6,253 bases of DNA, taken from Nitrospirota bacterium (GTDB taxonomy: Bacteria > Nitrospirota > Thermodesulfovibrionia > Thermodesulfovibrionales > JdFR-88). Location of the stretch: positions 1-6,253 of the forward strand of contig JAKAGP010000120.1 of the NCBI GenBank assembly GCA_021825785.1. Reading direction: 5' to 3'. The notes beneath the pieces are model-generated. The model was not told where the DNA came from. It saw nothing but the letters and a program-made list of their open reading frames with translations, and did no database searches. The stretch's first letter is position 1, and every line of letters starts with the position of its first letter. Positions 1 to 5,612 of the stretch are shown piece by piece. The translations under genes were made by a program, and so were the position numbers.

Positions 1-336
1 CGCCAGCGAGGCCGTAACGTTTATGTTTGCAGTTGGCGAGTCGAACCCCGGTACAAGTCCGAACAGGTTGCATGTCAGTATGTACATGAAAAGCGTGCAT
101 ATGAGGGGGAAGAAAAACTCCCCGTATTCATGCCCTATGTTTTCCACTGAGAGATTGAACATGGCTTCTACAAGCGTCTCCACAAAGTTCTGGATGCCCT
201 TCGGCACAAGAGAAATGGAAACCCTAATAACTATGGCAACGGCTATGAGAAGGGCGGATGCCAGAAACGCATAAGACACATAGTTGGGCACAACGGCAGG
301 GTTTATGAACGCGTCGAAAATAGTAACTTCATGCAT
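1..336 (-). CDS. atpB: F-type ATP synthase F0 subunit a, N-terminal 112 residues (cut by the left window edge)
   Basis: Subunit a is the membrane stator component of F0 that forms the proton half-channels against the c ring. Reading the minus strand from ATG at 336-334 gives an uninterrupted frame to base 1, starting MHEVTIFDAFINPAVV. A first hydrophobic segment lies at about residues 19-37, and a second at about 75-96. The family motifs QNFVE (about residues 49-53) and NLFGLVPGF followed by SPTAN (about 90-104) are clear. The C-terminal part, with the essential arginine, lies outside the window. The start is supported by an in-frame TGA eight codons upstream (358-360), a GGAG seven bases before the ATG, and a stronger AAGGAGG further up (358-352). 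It is the last minus-strand gene after relA, separated by 198 bases that hold its own candidate promoter. The c-subunit gene is not visible; it may follow off the left edge. Identification is firm. Confidence 0.95.
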   Translation of the reverse strand, partial: MHEVTIFDAFINPAVVPNYVSYAFLASALLIAVAIVIRVSISLVPKGIQNFVETLVEAMFNLSVENIGHEYGEFFFPLICTLFMYILTCNLFGLVPGFDSPTANINVTASLA

Positions 337-534
337 CGCAATGCTCCAGAGCCTCCTTCAATCTTGTTAACACATTTGCGCCGGGAGAAATTCGCTTTAT
401 GTTACTTGCGGGGGAAAATATTGTCAATGAATAGGGCCATAAGTAATACAAATGGAGAGCGGAGCGGCTTAATCAAAGGGGATTTCATATCCTTGCGCCC
501 GTTTTTTTATCTTCTTACACCCGCCCTAACCTTG
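337..534. other. Intergenic region between relA and atpB
   Basis: This non-coding gap holds the duplicated relA tail (left copy at 507-527), the atpB promoter (427-399) and the atpB Shine-Dalgarno sequence. I see no hairpin with a T-run on the minus strand after relA, so bioF-relA transcripts may read into atpB. Short open frames on the plus strand here show no recognisable protein and no good start region. Confidence 0.6.
399..427 (-). promoter_or_regulatory. Candidate sigma-70-type promoter for atpB
   Basis: On the minus strand a perfect TTGACA (427-422) is followed after 17 bases by TAACAT (404-399), which matches four of six bases of TATAAT including the conserved first, second and last. 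The expected start is near base 392, giving a leader of roughly 55 bases that ends in the AAGGAGG and GGAG ahead of atpB. It lies in the gap after relA and points the right way, so atpB probably need not rely on read-through from bioF-relA. The assignment rests on sequence match only. Confidence 0.6.
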
Positions 535-560
535 TTATCTTCTTACATTAGTCACGCCCT
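507..560 (-). repeat. Imperfect direct duplication of the relA 3' end
   Basis: A 13-base string that covers the last codons and stop of relA (547-535, read TGTAAGAAGATAA on the minus strand) occurs again, identical, 28 bases downstream at 519-507. Each copy is preceded by AGGGCG (560-555 and 527-522); the downstream copy is five bases shorter between the two blocks. The second copy therefore carries a repeated Val-Arg-Arg-stop reading just after the true stop codon. It looks like a small local duplication with later loss of a few bases. No function is visible. Confidence 0.7.
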
Positions 561-2688
561 CAAGCTGCATGAGCTTTTGCGTGACCGAGTTCAGCTGTGC
601 CCTGTCCCTGACCTCGAGCAAAAAGGATATCCTTGCCTTCCGTAGCTGGTTTGTGACGGCTTCCATATGGTGGATGTTTATGTTCAGGGAAGAGATCGCC
701 GCGGAAAGGTTGGCCACGATGCCGGGTTTGTCAATGGTGTCCACCACTATACGGGCATAGTTCATGGCGCCTTCGCTCGCTTTCCACTGGACGGAGATGA
801 GCCTTTCCTCGTCCGCCGCAAGCGTGGGGAGGTTCGGGCAGCTTCGCCTGTGTATGCTTACGCCCTTGCCCCTGGTGATGAATCCCACCAGGTTATCCCC
901 GGGGATCGGATAACAGCATTTGGAGACATGGTAGAGGATGTTGCTCATGCCTGTTATGGTTATCCCCTTTTCCTCCAGCTCCTTTGCCTGCTTTTCAGGC
1001 CTGGCGGGGGCTTGCTCGTGCGGCGCGCTCTCGGGGGCAATCCTGTTTGCGGCCTGGTTCACGGGCAGTTTCCCGTAACCCACGGCAACGATCATATCGT
1101 CCACACTCTGGAAGCCCAAGGCCTGGGCCGCCTCCGTCATCTGCTCCCCTTTAGGCGGAGGCAGGTGGAGGCCCCTTTTCCGCATCTCCGCCTCCATGAG
1201 CTTTGTGCCAAGCTCCAGGGACTCCTTTCTCTCCTCTGTCCTTATCCACTGCTTTACCCTGGACTTGGCCCTTTCGGTGACAACAAAGCCCAGCCAGTCG
1301 CGGGAGGGCACGTGGGATTGCTGGGTAAGTATCTCCACCGTGTCTCCGTTGTTCAGGTGATATTTAAGCGGCGCCATCCTCCCGTTTACTTTTGCGCCCA
1401 CGCACCTGTGGCCCACCGCCGTGTGTATGCTGTAGGCGAAATCAACCGGGGTGGCCCCCAGGGGCAGCTCCTTTATGTCCCCGCCCGGGGTGAACACGTA
1501 TATGGTGTCCGGCACAACCTCGGCTTTTACCGCGTCCATGAACTCCTTCGGGGTCTGCCTGATGCCCTGGAGCTCCTGGATGAAATTCCTGAGCCATGCG
1601 ATATACCTGTCGTCCTTCGGGTTGATGTGCCCCTTTTCCTTGTATCTCCAGTGCGCCGCGATGCCTTCCTCGGCCACCCTGTTCATGTCCTCGGTCCTTA
1701 TCTGGAACTCCACGCGCTTGCCTTCGGGCCCTATGACGCTTGTGTGCAGGGACTGGTACATGTTGGACTTGGGCACCCCTATATAGTCCTTGAATTTCCC
1801 TGCTATCGGTTTCCACATGGCGTGCACAAGGCCAAGGATGGCGTAGCAGTCCGCCTTTGTCCGGGCGATGATCCTCACGCCCAGGACATCGTATATCTGG
1901 TCAAAGGTTACCTTCTGCCGCTGCATCTTCTGGTAAATGCCGTAATAGTGCTTTACCCTTCCTTTTACATGGGCGGGGATGCCTTCTTCCGCAAGCCTCT
2001 TGCTTACCATCCCTATCAGGTTGGATATGTAGCCCTCCTGCTCCTCCTGCCTGTAGGCGACCTTCTTCACCATGTCCTCATAGAGACTGGGCAGCAGGTA
2101 CTTGAAGGAGAGATCTTCCAGTTCCACCCTCAGCCATCCGATACCCAGGCGGTTTGCCAGCGCTGCGTAGATCTCAAGCGTTTCCTGCGCTATACGCATC
2201 CGCTTTGTGCGCGGCAGGTACTGCAATGTGCGCATGTTGTGGAGCCTGTCCGCGAATTTTATCATTATCACCCTTATGTCCTCGGCCATGGAAAGCAGCA
2301 TCCTCCTGAAGTTCTCGGCCTGCGCCTCCTCCTTGGACTGAAACTGGATCTTACCCAGCTTCGTCACCGAGTCCACAAGAAAGGCAAGCTCGTACCCGAA
2401 CCTCTTCTGGATGTCTTCCTTTATGATGGGCGTGTCTTCCAGGGTGTCGTGCAGCAGACCGGCGGCGATGCTCACGGTGTCCATCTTCATGTCGGCAAGG
2501 ATGGAGGCCACGGCTAGCGGGTGTTTTATGAAAGGCGAGCCCTCCTGGCGTTTCTGTTCGCCATGGGCCTCAAAAGAAAAAAAATAGGCCTTGCGGATGA
2601 ATTCGAGGTCCGCCCCAGGGTTATACGCGCGGACCTTCTCTAAAAGGTCCTCTATGCCTTTTACTTCTTTTTCTTCGATTACAGCCAT
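535..2688 (-). CDS. relA: Bifunctional (p)ppGpp synthetase / (p)ppGpp 3'-pyrophosphohydrolase (RSH family, Rel/SpoT type)
   Basis: This cytoplasmic, ribosome-associated enzyme makes (p)ppGpp from ATP and GDP/GTP on amino acid starvation and hydrolyses it again. From ATG at 2688 it has 717 residues, normal for a long RSH protein. The order is HD hydrolase (about 40-160), synthetase (about 235-350), TGS (about 394-456), a Cys/His zinc-finger-like region with a CC pair (591-592) and C617, and a C-terminal ACT domain (about 645-717). Hydrolase residues R47, H56, H80, D81, E84, D85, D147 and N151 are all present. The synthetase keeps R244, K246, D267, Y311, H315 and the EFQIRT motif. The KFKD motif (298-301) resembles the RxKD of bifunctional enzymes, not the ExDD of synthetase-only RelA. 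Both activities are therefore predicted. An immediately preceding TTG (2691) could also serve as start. No Shine-Dalgarno sequence precedes either one, and TATAAT lies 7 bases upstream. It begins 28 bases after bioF. Confidence 0.95.
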   Translation of the reverse strand: MAVIEEKEVKGIEDLLEKVRAYNPGADLEFIRKAYFFSFEAHGEQKRQEGSPFIKHPLAVASILADMKMDTVSIAAGLLHDTLEDTPIIKEDIQKRFGYELAFLVDSVTKLGKIQFQSKEEAQAENFRRMLLSMAEDIRVIMIKFADRLHNMRTLQYLPRTKRMRIAQETLEIYAALANRLGIGWLRVELEDLSFKYLLPSLYEDMVKKVAYRQEEQEGYISNLIGMVSKRLAEEGIPAHVKGRVKHYYGIYQKMQRQKVTFDQIYDVLGVRIIARTKADCYAILGLVHAMWKPIAGKFKDYIGVPKSNMYQSLHTSVIGPEGKRVEFQIRTEDMNRVAEEGIAAHWRYKEKGHINPKDDRYIAWLRNFIQELQGIRQTPKEFMDAVKAEVVPDTIYVFTPGGDIKELPLGATPVDFAYSIHTAVGHRCVGAKVNGRMAPLKYHLNNGDTVEILTQQSHVPSRDWLGFVVTERAKSRVKQWIRTEERKESLELGTKLMEAEMRKRGLHLPPPKGEQMTEAAQALGFQSVDDMIVAVGYGKLPVNQAANRIAPESAPHEQAPARPEKQAKELEEKGITITGMSNILYHVSKCCYPIPGDNLVGFITRGKGVSIHRRSCPNLPTLAADEERLISVQWKASEGAMNYARIVVDTIDKPGIVANLSAAISSLNINIHHMEAVTNQLRKARISFLLEVRDRAQLNSVTQKLMQLEGVTNVRR

Positions 2689-2695
2689 CAATAAT

Positions 2696-2701
2696 ATTAT
2701 A
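2696..2701 (-). promoter_or_regulatory. Perfect -10 box just upstream of relA, predicting a leaderless or nearly leaderless mRNA
   Basis: On the minus strand TATAAT (2701-2696) is followed by only seven bases before the relA ATG, so transcription from it would begin at or within a base or two of the start codon. The 20 or so bases ahead of the ATG contain almost no G and no Shine-Dalgarno match. No good -35 box sits at the usual distance: the hexamers at 16 to 18 bases are ATCGTA, CATCGT and CCATCG. It is either an activator-dependent or alternative promoter, or a chance match in an AT-rich gap. Confidence 0.4.
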
Positions 2702-2716
2702 GAATTTTTGAATGGT

Positions 2717-3904
2717 TTACGATGGGATTTTCATAGACTTCAGGGCGGCAAGAAGCGCGCCGATATCGACCCCGCAGTGCGCCGCGGTCACCTGGAGCCT
2801 GAGCCTCGGCCTCTTTACCGTGGGCGGCCTTATGGCCGGCACGTAAAAACCCGCCTCCAAAAGCCTCCTGGAGGCGTTCATGGTCTCTTCCACCCCGCCC
2901 AGTAAAACCGGGACGATGGGGGACAGGAGAGCGGAAAAACCCTCAAGGCCCGCTGCGGCCAGCCCCTCGTGAATGGCCTCTATGTTTGCCCGGAGTTTTT
3001 CAACCAGGCTGCGCCCTTCCCCGGAGTCAAGGATATCCATGGCCGCAAGTGACGCTCCAACCACGGAGGGGGGCAGGGCCGTGGAAAAGATGAACGTCCT
3101 TGCGGTATTTCTGAGCCAATCGATAATTTCCTTTGGGGCCGCGACAAATGCGCCGTATGAGCCAAGCGCCTTGGAGAAGGTGCACATCTGCATGACGGCA
3201 GGCTCACTGGTTTTGCTATTCCTTTTTTTGTTTTCCCGGTCCAGGCCGAAATGGGCCAGGCTCCCTTTTCCTTCGCCTAAAACCCCAAGCGCGTGGGCGT
3301 CGTCCACGTACAGGCTGGCGCCGTGCCGTGCTGAAAGATCAAGGATGCGGTCAAGCGGCGCAATGCCGCCATCCATGCTGAAGACAGACTCGGTTACGAC
3401 GAGGGCCCTTTCGCTTTTCGGTCTTTCAGATACAAGGAGCTCCTCCAGGTGGGCCGGGTCGGCGTGCCGGTATATGACGGTCCTTGCCCTGCTTAACCGG
3501 CAGCCGTCGATTATGCTTGCGTGGTTCAGCTCATCGCTGAAAATGGTGCAATCCGGGCCGGCCAGGGCGGGTATGGAGCCCGTGTTGGCGTGATAGCCGG
3601 AATTAAAAAGAAGGGCCGCATCGCACCCGGTAAAAGAGGCTGCTTTCCTCTCCAGCTCCCCGTGCAGGCCGGAGCCCCCGGAAAGGAGCCTCGCCGCCCC
3701 GGCCCCGGCCCCGCATTTCTGGGCAGCCGCGGCCGCCGCCTCAATGAGCGCGCTGTTTGCCGCAAGCCCCAGGTAATCGTTCGAGGAGAAGTTGACCAGG
3801 TTTTTCCCATCCACGAAGATGGAGGGCCCCTGCCGCCCCGCTCTGTCCCTTACCTCCCGCAGGAGACCGTTTTTGCGCAGGCCCTCCATTTCTTTCTCAA
3901 ACAT
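2717..3904 (-). CDS. bioF: 8-amino-7-oxononanoate synthase (BioF), PLP-dependent alpha-oxoamine synthase
   Basis: BioF condenses a pimeloyl thioester with L-alanine, releasing CO2, to give 8-amino-7-oxononanoate (KAPA) in biotin synthesis, in the cytoplasm. The 395-residue length is usual. The PLP lysine is K245 in TFSKALGSYG. H128 (in DELNHASIIDG) should stack on the cofactor ring; D201 and H204 (in VDDAHALG) fit the other cofactor contacts; E172, S176 and D178 lie in TESVFSMDGG. The RLLSGGSGLHGELE segment and RPPTV near the C-terminus favour BioF over the related glycine C-acetyltransferase (Kbl). The loop after RPPTV (KRPRLRL) is about two residues shorter than usual and lacks the usual Gly-Thr. 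A basic stretch before the lysine (about 223-234) looks like a short insertion. AAGGAG (3918-3913) lies eight bases before ATG 3904. No other biotin genes are visible. Relatives using other acyl substrates cannot be fully excluded. Confidence 0.85.
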   Translation of the reverse strand: MFEKEMEGLRKNGLLREVRDRAGRQGPSIFVDGKNLVNFSSNDYLGLAANSALIEAAAAAAQKCGAGAGAARLLSGGSGLHGELERKAASFTGCDAALLFNSGYHANTGSIPALAGPDCTIFSDELNHASIIDGCRLSRARTVIYRHADPAHLEELLVSERPKSERALVVTESVFSMDGGIAPLDRILDLSARHGASLYVDDAHALGVLGEGKGSLAHFGLDRENKKRNSKTSEPAVMQMCTFSKALGSYGAFVAAPKEIIDWLRNTARTFIFSTALPPSVVGASLAAMDILDSGEGRSLVEKLRANIEAIHEGLAAAGLEGFSALLSPIVPVLLGGVEETMNASRRLLEAGFYVPAIRPPTVKRPRLRLQVTAAHCGVDIGALLAALKSMKIPS

Positions 3905-3912
3905 TCACGCTT

Positions 3913-3918
3913 CTCCTT
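3913..3918 (-). promoter_or_regulatory. Shine-Dalgarno sequence of bioF
   Basis: AAGGAG on the minus strand lies eight bases before the ATG at 3904-3902. This fixes the bioF start and contrasts with relA just downstream, which has no such site. Confidence 0.8.
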
Positions 3919-3948
3919 AAGTTTTTTCCCTTTATCATCCCGCTTTGC

Positions 3949-3968
3949 GCCTCTCCCGGGCGGGAGGC
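3949..3968 (-). other. GC-rich inverted repeat in the presumed bioF leader
   Basis: Five paired bases (CTCCC at 3953-3957 with GGGAG at 3962-3966 on the plus strand) enclose a four-base loop, with one or two more pairs outside after single-base bulges. If bioF is transcribed from the AT-rich block to the right, this hairpin would sit in its untranslated leader, about 45 bases before the start codon. No T-run follows it on either strand, so it does not look like an intrinsic terminator. Any regulatory role is unproven. Confidence 0.4.
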
Positions 3969-3984
3969 TTCCGCCAATCGCCTA

Positions 3985-4013
3985 TTTATAATTTTTATCC
4001 ATTTATATGTGCC
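3985..4013 (-). promoter_or_regulatory. Weak candidate promoter for bioF-relA
   Basis: On the minus strand TATAAA (3990-3985) lies 17 bases after GGCACA (4013-4008), which matches only the ACA half of TTGACA. The surroundings at about 3983-4010 are strongly AT-rich, unlike the flanking genes, which fits a promoter region. Transcription would begin near 3978, about 74 bases before bioF. The -35 match is poor, so the exact site is uncertain. Confidence 0.35.
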
Positions 4014-4043
4014 TTGACAAGGTTTTTTCCCAGATGATAGTAT
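4014..4043 (+). promoter_or_regulatory. Candidate promoter of the atpX-atpF-atpH-atpA operon
   Basis: A perfect TTGACA (4014-4019) is followed after 18 bases by TAGTAT (4038-4043), a four-of-six match to TATAAT. TG at 4035-4036 sits one base before it, as in extended -10 promoters. The start would be near 4050, about 33 bases before atpX. A second possible -10, TATACT (4047-4052), has no usable -35. The -35 box abuts the weaker bioF -35 on the opposite strand, so the two promoters would be back to back. Confidence 0.6.
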
Positions 4044-4071
4044 CCATATACTTTTCGCTTTTTGAATTCCG

Positions 4072-4077
4072 AGGAGG
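4072..4077 (+). promoter_or_regulatory. Shine-Dalgarno sequence deciding the atpX start
   Basis: AGGAGG ends five bases before ATG 4083. The frame is open further upstream to a TTG at 4062, but that codon lies upstream of this site and has no site of its own. The ATG is therefore taken as the start. Confidence 0.85.
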
Positions 4078-4082
4078 CATCA

Positions 4083-4502
4083 ATGCTGCAGTTTTCACGT
4101 TGGTTTTTCGTCCTTATGCTCAACTTTTTTTTCCTGGTCTGGATTTTGAACCTCATTCTTTTCCGGCCGTTCGTGAAGATATTCAAGGAAAGACGTGAGA
4201 GAGTGAACGGGGATTTGGAGGCCGCAAAACAGATGGGCGCCAAGCGGGATGAAGAGCTTGCCCGGATGAAGAAGGAGTTCGAGCTCGCAAGGGCAAAGGG
4301 CAAAGAGCTCTTTGAGGGGCTGAGGACCGAAGGGCTTGAGAAGCAGAAGCAGGCGCTTGCCGCGGCCCATGAGGAGGCGATCAAGCGCACGGAAAAAAAA
4401 AAGGGAGATCTGGCCGCCGAGACCGAAAAGGCAAGGCAGACGCTCAGGGCCGAAGTAGAGAAATTCTCCGACAGCATAGTTGAGAAGCTGGTAAAGGCAT
4501 GA
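4083..4502 (+). CDS. atpX: F-type ATP synthase F0 subunit b' (first of two b-type stator subunits)
   Basis: The b-type subunits form the peripheral stalk that holds F1 against the rotor. The product has 139 residues: a single membrane helix near the N-terminus (about residues 7-29, very rich in Phe and Leu), then FRPFVKIFKERRERV, the typical junction into the stalk. A long charged helix rich in Glu, Lys and Ala follows (about 35-139), consistent with a coiled coil. It has no signal peptide, unlike the following atpF. It heads the operon and overlaps atpF by four bases (ATGA, 4499-4502). An A10 run at 4393-4402 encodes the Glu-Lys-Lys-Lys stretch near residues 104-107 and forms a slippery heptamer. 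Calling it b' rests on its being the first of two b-type genes; which of the two is b and which b' cannot be settled from sequence alone. Confidence 0.9.
   Translation: MLQFSRWFFVLMLNFFFLVWILNLILFRPFVKIFKERRERVNGDLEAAKQMGAKRDEELARMKKEFELARAKGKELFEGLRTEGLEKQKQALAAAHEEAIKRTEKKKGDLAAETEKARQTLRAEVEKFSDSIVEKLVKA
4393..4402 (+). other. A10 homopolymer with slippery heptamer inside atpX
   Basis: Ten consecutive A are followed by GGG. In the reading frame the codons are GAA AAA AAA AAG, so the last seven bases form A AAA AAG, the pattern used for -1 frameshifting in E. coli dnaX. Slipping by -1 would reach a TGA at 4481-4483 after about 25 altered codons; slipping by +1 would reach a TAG at 4456-4458. 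Either would change the end of the b' stalk. No obvious stimulatory stem-loop was identified, so this is an observation about sequence, not a claim that slippage occurs. Confidence 0.5.
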
Positions 4503-5068
4503 AAAAGATACTGAAGACCTTTTTTGTTTTTGTCTTTCTTATGGGCGCATCCCAGGCCGCCCTGGCGGCCGCGGCCGCACCCGAAACGGAATCGTGGAAG
4601 GGGTGGCTGTGGCAGATAATCAACTTTGCCATAATGTTTGCCATCCTCTATGCGGCCCTCAGGAAACCTGCCCGTAATTATCTGAAGGCTCGCACCGAAG
4701 CGATCAAAAAAGGGCTCGATGATGCACGCCGGGCAAGGGAGCTTGCGGAGGCCGCCCTGGGTGAGATACAGGAGAGGCTCAACCAGAAAGACTCCGATAT
4801 AGAGGCCATCCTGCGCACCGCGAAACAGTCCGGCCAAGCGGAGCGCGAGGCGCTGATCATGGAGGCCGGGCGCATGAGCCAGAAGATAGCGGAGCACGCG
4901 GACACATACATATCGTTTGAGCTCAAGAGGGCCAAGGACGCCATAAGAAAAGAAGCGGTCATTGTGGCGCTGGAGCTGGCGGAGAAAAAGCTGGAGCAGA
5001 AGATGACCCCCGAGGAGCAGAAAAAACTTATCGCGAATGCCGTATCGCAGTTAGAGGCCAAAAGTTGA
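4499..5068 (+). CDS. atpF: F-type ATP synthase F0 subunit b with an N-terminal signal-peptide-like extension
   Basis: This is the second b-type peripheral stalk subunit, 189 residues. Residues 1-23 look like a signal peptide: MKK, then a Phe/Val/Leu core, then an Ala-rich stretch with ALA|AAA as a possible cleavage point. The usual b-subunit helix follows (about 37-55, WLWQIINFAIMFAILYAAL) and leads into RKPARNYLKARTEAI. The rest (about 60-189) is a charged, Ala-rich stalk helix ending in a segment (AVIVALELAEKKLEQKM) typical of the delta-binding end. From memory, such N-terminal extensions occur in b subunits of Desulfobacterota and relatives; if cleaved, the mature protein would have about 165 residues and an N-terminus outside the membrane. 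It overlaps atpX by ATGA and atpH by TTGA (5065-5068), so translational coupling is likely. A GC-rich hairpin lies in the region encoding the Ala stretch. Confidence 0.92.
   Translation: MKKILKTFFVFVFLMGASQAALAAAAAPETESWKGWLWQIINFAIMFAILYAALRKPARNYLKARTEAIKKGLDDARRARELAEAALGEIQERLNQKDSDIEAILRTAKQSGQAEREALIMEAGRMSQKIAEHADTYISFELKRAKDAIRKEAVIVALELAEKKLEQKMTPEEQKKLIANAVSQLEAKS
4555..4578 (+). repeat. Overlapping GC-only inverted repeats near the 5' end of atpF
   Basis: GGCCGC (4555-4560) and GCGGCC (4565-4570) pair perfectly around a four-base loop, and the right arm is also part of a 14-base palindrome at 4565-4578 built from GGCCGC units. The stretch encodes the Ala-rich end of the presumed signal peptide. 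It may simply reflect GCC and GCG codons for a run of alanines, but the resulting mRNA hairpin would be stable and only about 55 bases from the start codon. Confidence 0.5.
5054..5057 (+). promoter_or_regulatory. Shine-Dalgarno site supporting the TTG start of atpH
   Basis: GAGG inside the last codons of atpF ends seven bases before TTG 5065-5067. Together with the four-base overlap with the atpF stop codon it is the reason to accept a non-ATG start for delta. Confidence 0.6.
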
Positions 5069-5604
5069 AAAAAGACACGAGGCGCGAAAAACAGTTTGCA
5101 AAAAAGTTTTTGAACCATGAGGGAAAGCAGAACACGCAGGCCGTGTCGGAGATAAAGGCCGTCAGCGCGCTCATGGAGGAGAGTCCGGAGATAAGGGGTT
5201 TCCTCGAGGGGCCGCAGTTTTCCGCGCAGGAGAAGAAGGGGCTGCTTGCCGAGCTTTCTAAAAAGCTTCCTCTTTCGGACGGGACCAGGAAGTTCCTTGA
5301 GTACCTGATAGACATGGACGGGGCCGCCCTGCTTCCGGGCATCGCCAGCAACGCGGAGGCCCTTTACATGGAATACTCGCGCCGCGCCAAGGCGGTGGTT
5401 GTTTCCGCCGGCGGCCTGGACGAGACTACCGGGCAGAGGCTGCGGGCCGCGCTTGGGAAGATCACCGGCAGAGAAGTGGAGATGGAATACGTGCAGGACC
5501 CCTCCGTCCTTGGCGGAGTGGTCGTGAAAATAGGCAGCACGATGTTTGACAGCAGTCTCAAGGGCCAGTTGAGAATACTCAAAGAAGAGCTGATAAAGGG
5601 GTGA
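5065..5604 (+). CDS. atpH: F-type ATP synthase F1 subunit delta (OSCP-type)
   Basis: Delta sits on top of F1 and joins it to the b stalk. The product has 179 residues, normal for the family. The C-terminal part is most recognisable: [19 protein letters not shown] (about 89-107), [10 protein letters not shown] (111-120), [13 protein letters not shown] (145-157) and [16 protein letters not shown] (161-176). The N-terminal helical domain ([10 protein letters not shown] onward) is more diverged from the usual ARRYAKAL-type start. The start codon is TTG at 5065, overlapping the atpF stop by four bases (TTGA). GAGG at 5054-5057, seven bases upstream, supports it, and no in-frame ATG exists before the conserved region. 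Its place between b and alpha is the usual F1 operon order. TTG and the overlap suggest that its translation depends on ribosomes finishing atpF. Confidence 0.92.
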   Translation: MKKDTRREKQFAKKFLNHEGKQNTQAVSEIKAVSALMEESPEIRGFLEGPQFSAQEKKGLLAELSKKLPLSDGTRKFLEYLIDMDGAALLPGIASNAEALYMEYSRRAKAVVVSAGGLDETTGQRLRAALGKITGREVEMEYVQDPSVLGGVVVKIGSTMFDSSLKGQLRILKEELIKG

Positions 5605-5612
5605 GCGAAAAA

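Noticed and set aside
420..510. Possible riboswitch in the relA-atpB gap (GGGCGCAAGGATATG on the minus strand recalled a c-di-GMP aptamer)
   Set aside because: The conserved core and paired arms of the known aptamer cannot be laid out on this sequence, and most of the stretch lies upstream of the better promoter for atpB.
331..645. A 104-codon plus-strand frame spanning the relA-atpB gap
   Set aside because: It begins inside the antisense of atpB, ends inside the antisense of relA, and shows no recognisable protein or ribosome-binding site.
667..2517. A 616-codon open frame on the plus strand, antisense to relA
   Set aside because: It lies entirely within relA, whose product matches the RSH family over its full length with all catalytic residues. 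The antisense product is rich in His, Gly, Leu and Val without recognisable domains, as expected from the mirror frame of a gene with strong third-position bias.
2712..2725. A half-site resembling the BirA biotin-repressor operator (GTAAACC on the minus strand) at the bioF stop codon
   Set aside because: The partner half (GGTTTAC) is not found at the required 14-16 base spacing, and the location after bioF instead of before it makes repression of bioF unlikely. No such operator is seen in the bioF upstream region.
3949..3968. Inverted repeat considered as an intrinsic terminator
   Set aside because: No T-run follows on either strand and no gene ends here; both neighbouring genes start on either side of it.
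4062..4082. Upstream TTG as the start of atpX
   Set aside because: The AGGAGG at 4072-4077 lies downstream of this codon and is correctly spaced for ATG 4083, which gives the usual short N-terminus before the membrane helix.
3995..4897. A 300-codon open frame on the minus strand across atpX and atpF
   Set aside because: It runs antisense to two clear ATP synthase genes and is rich in Ser, Phe and Ala with no recognisable family, so it is a shadow frame.
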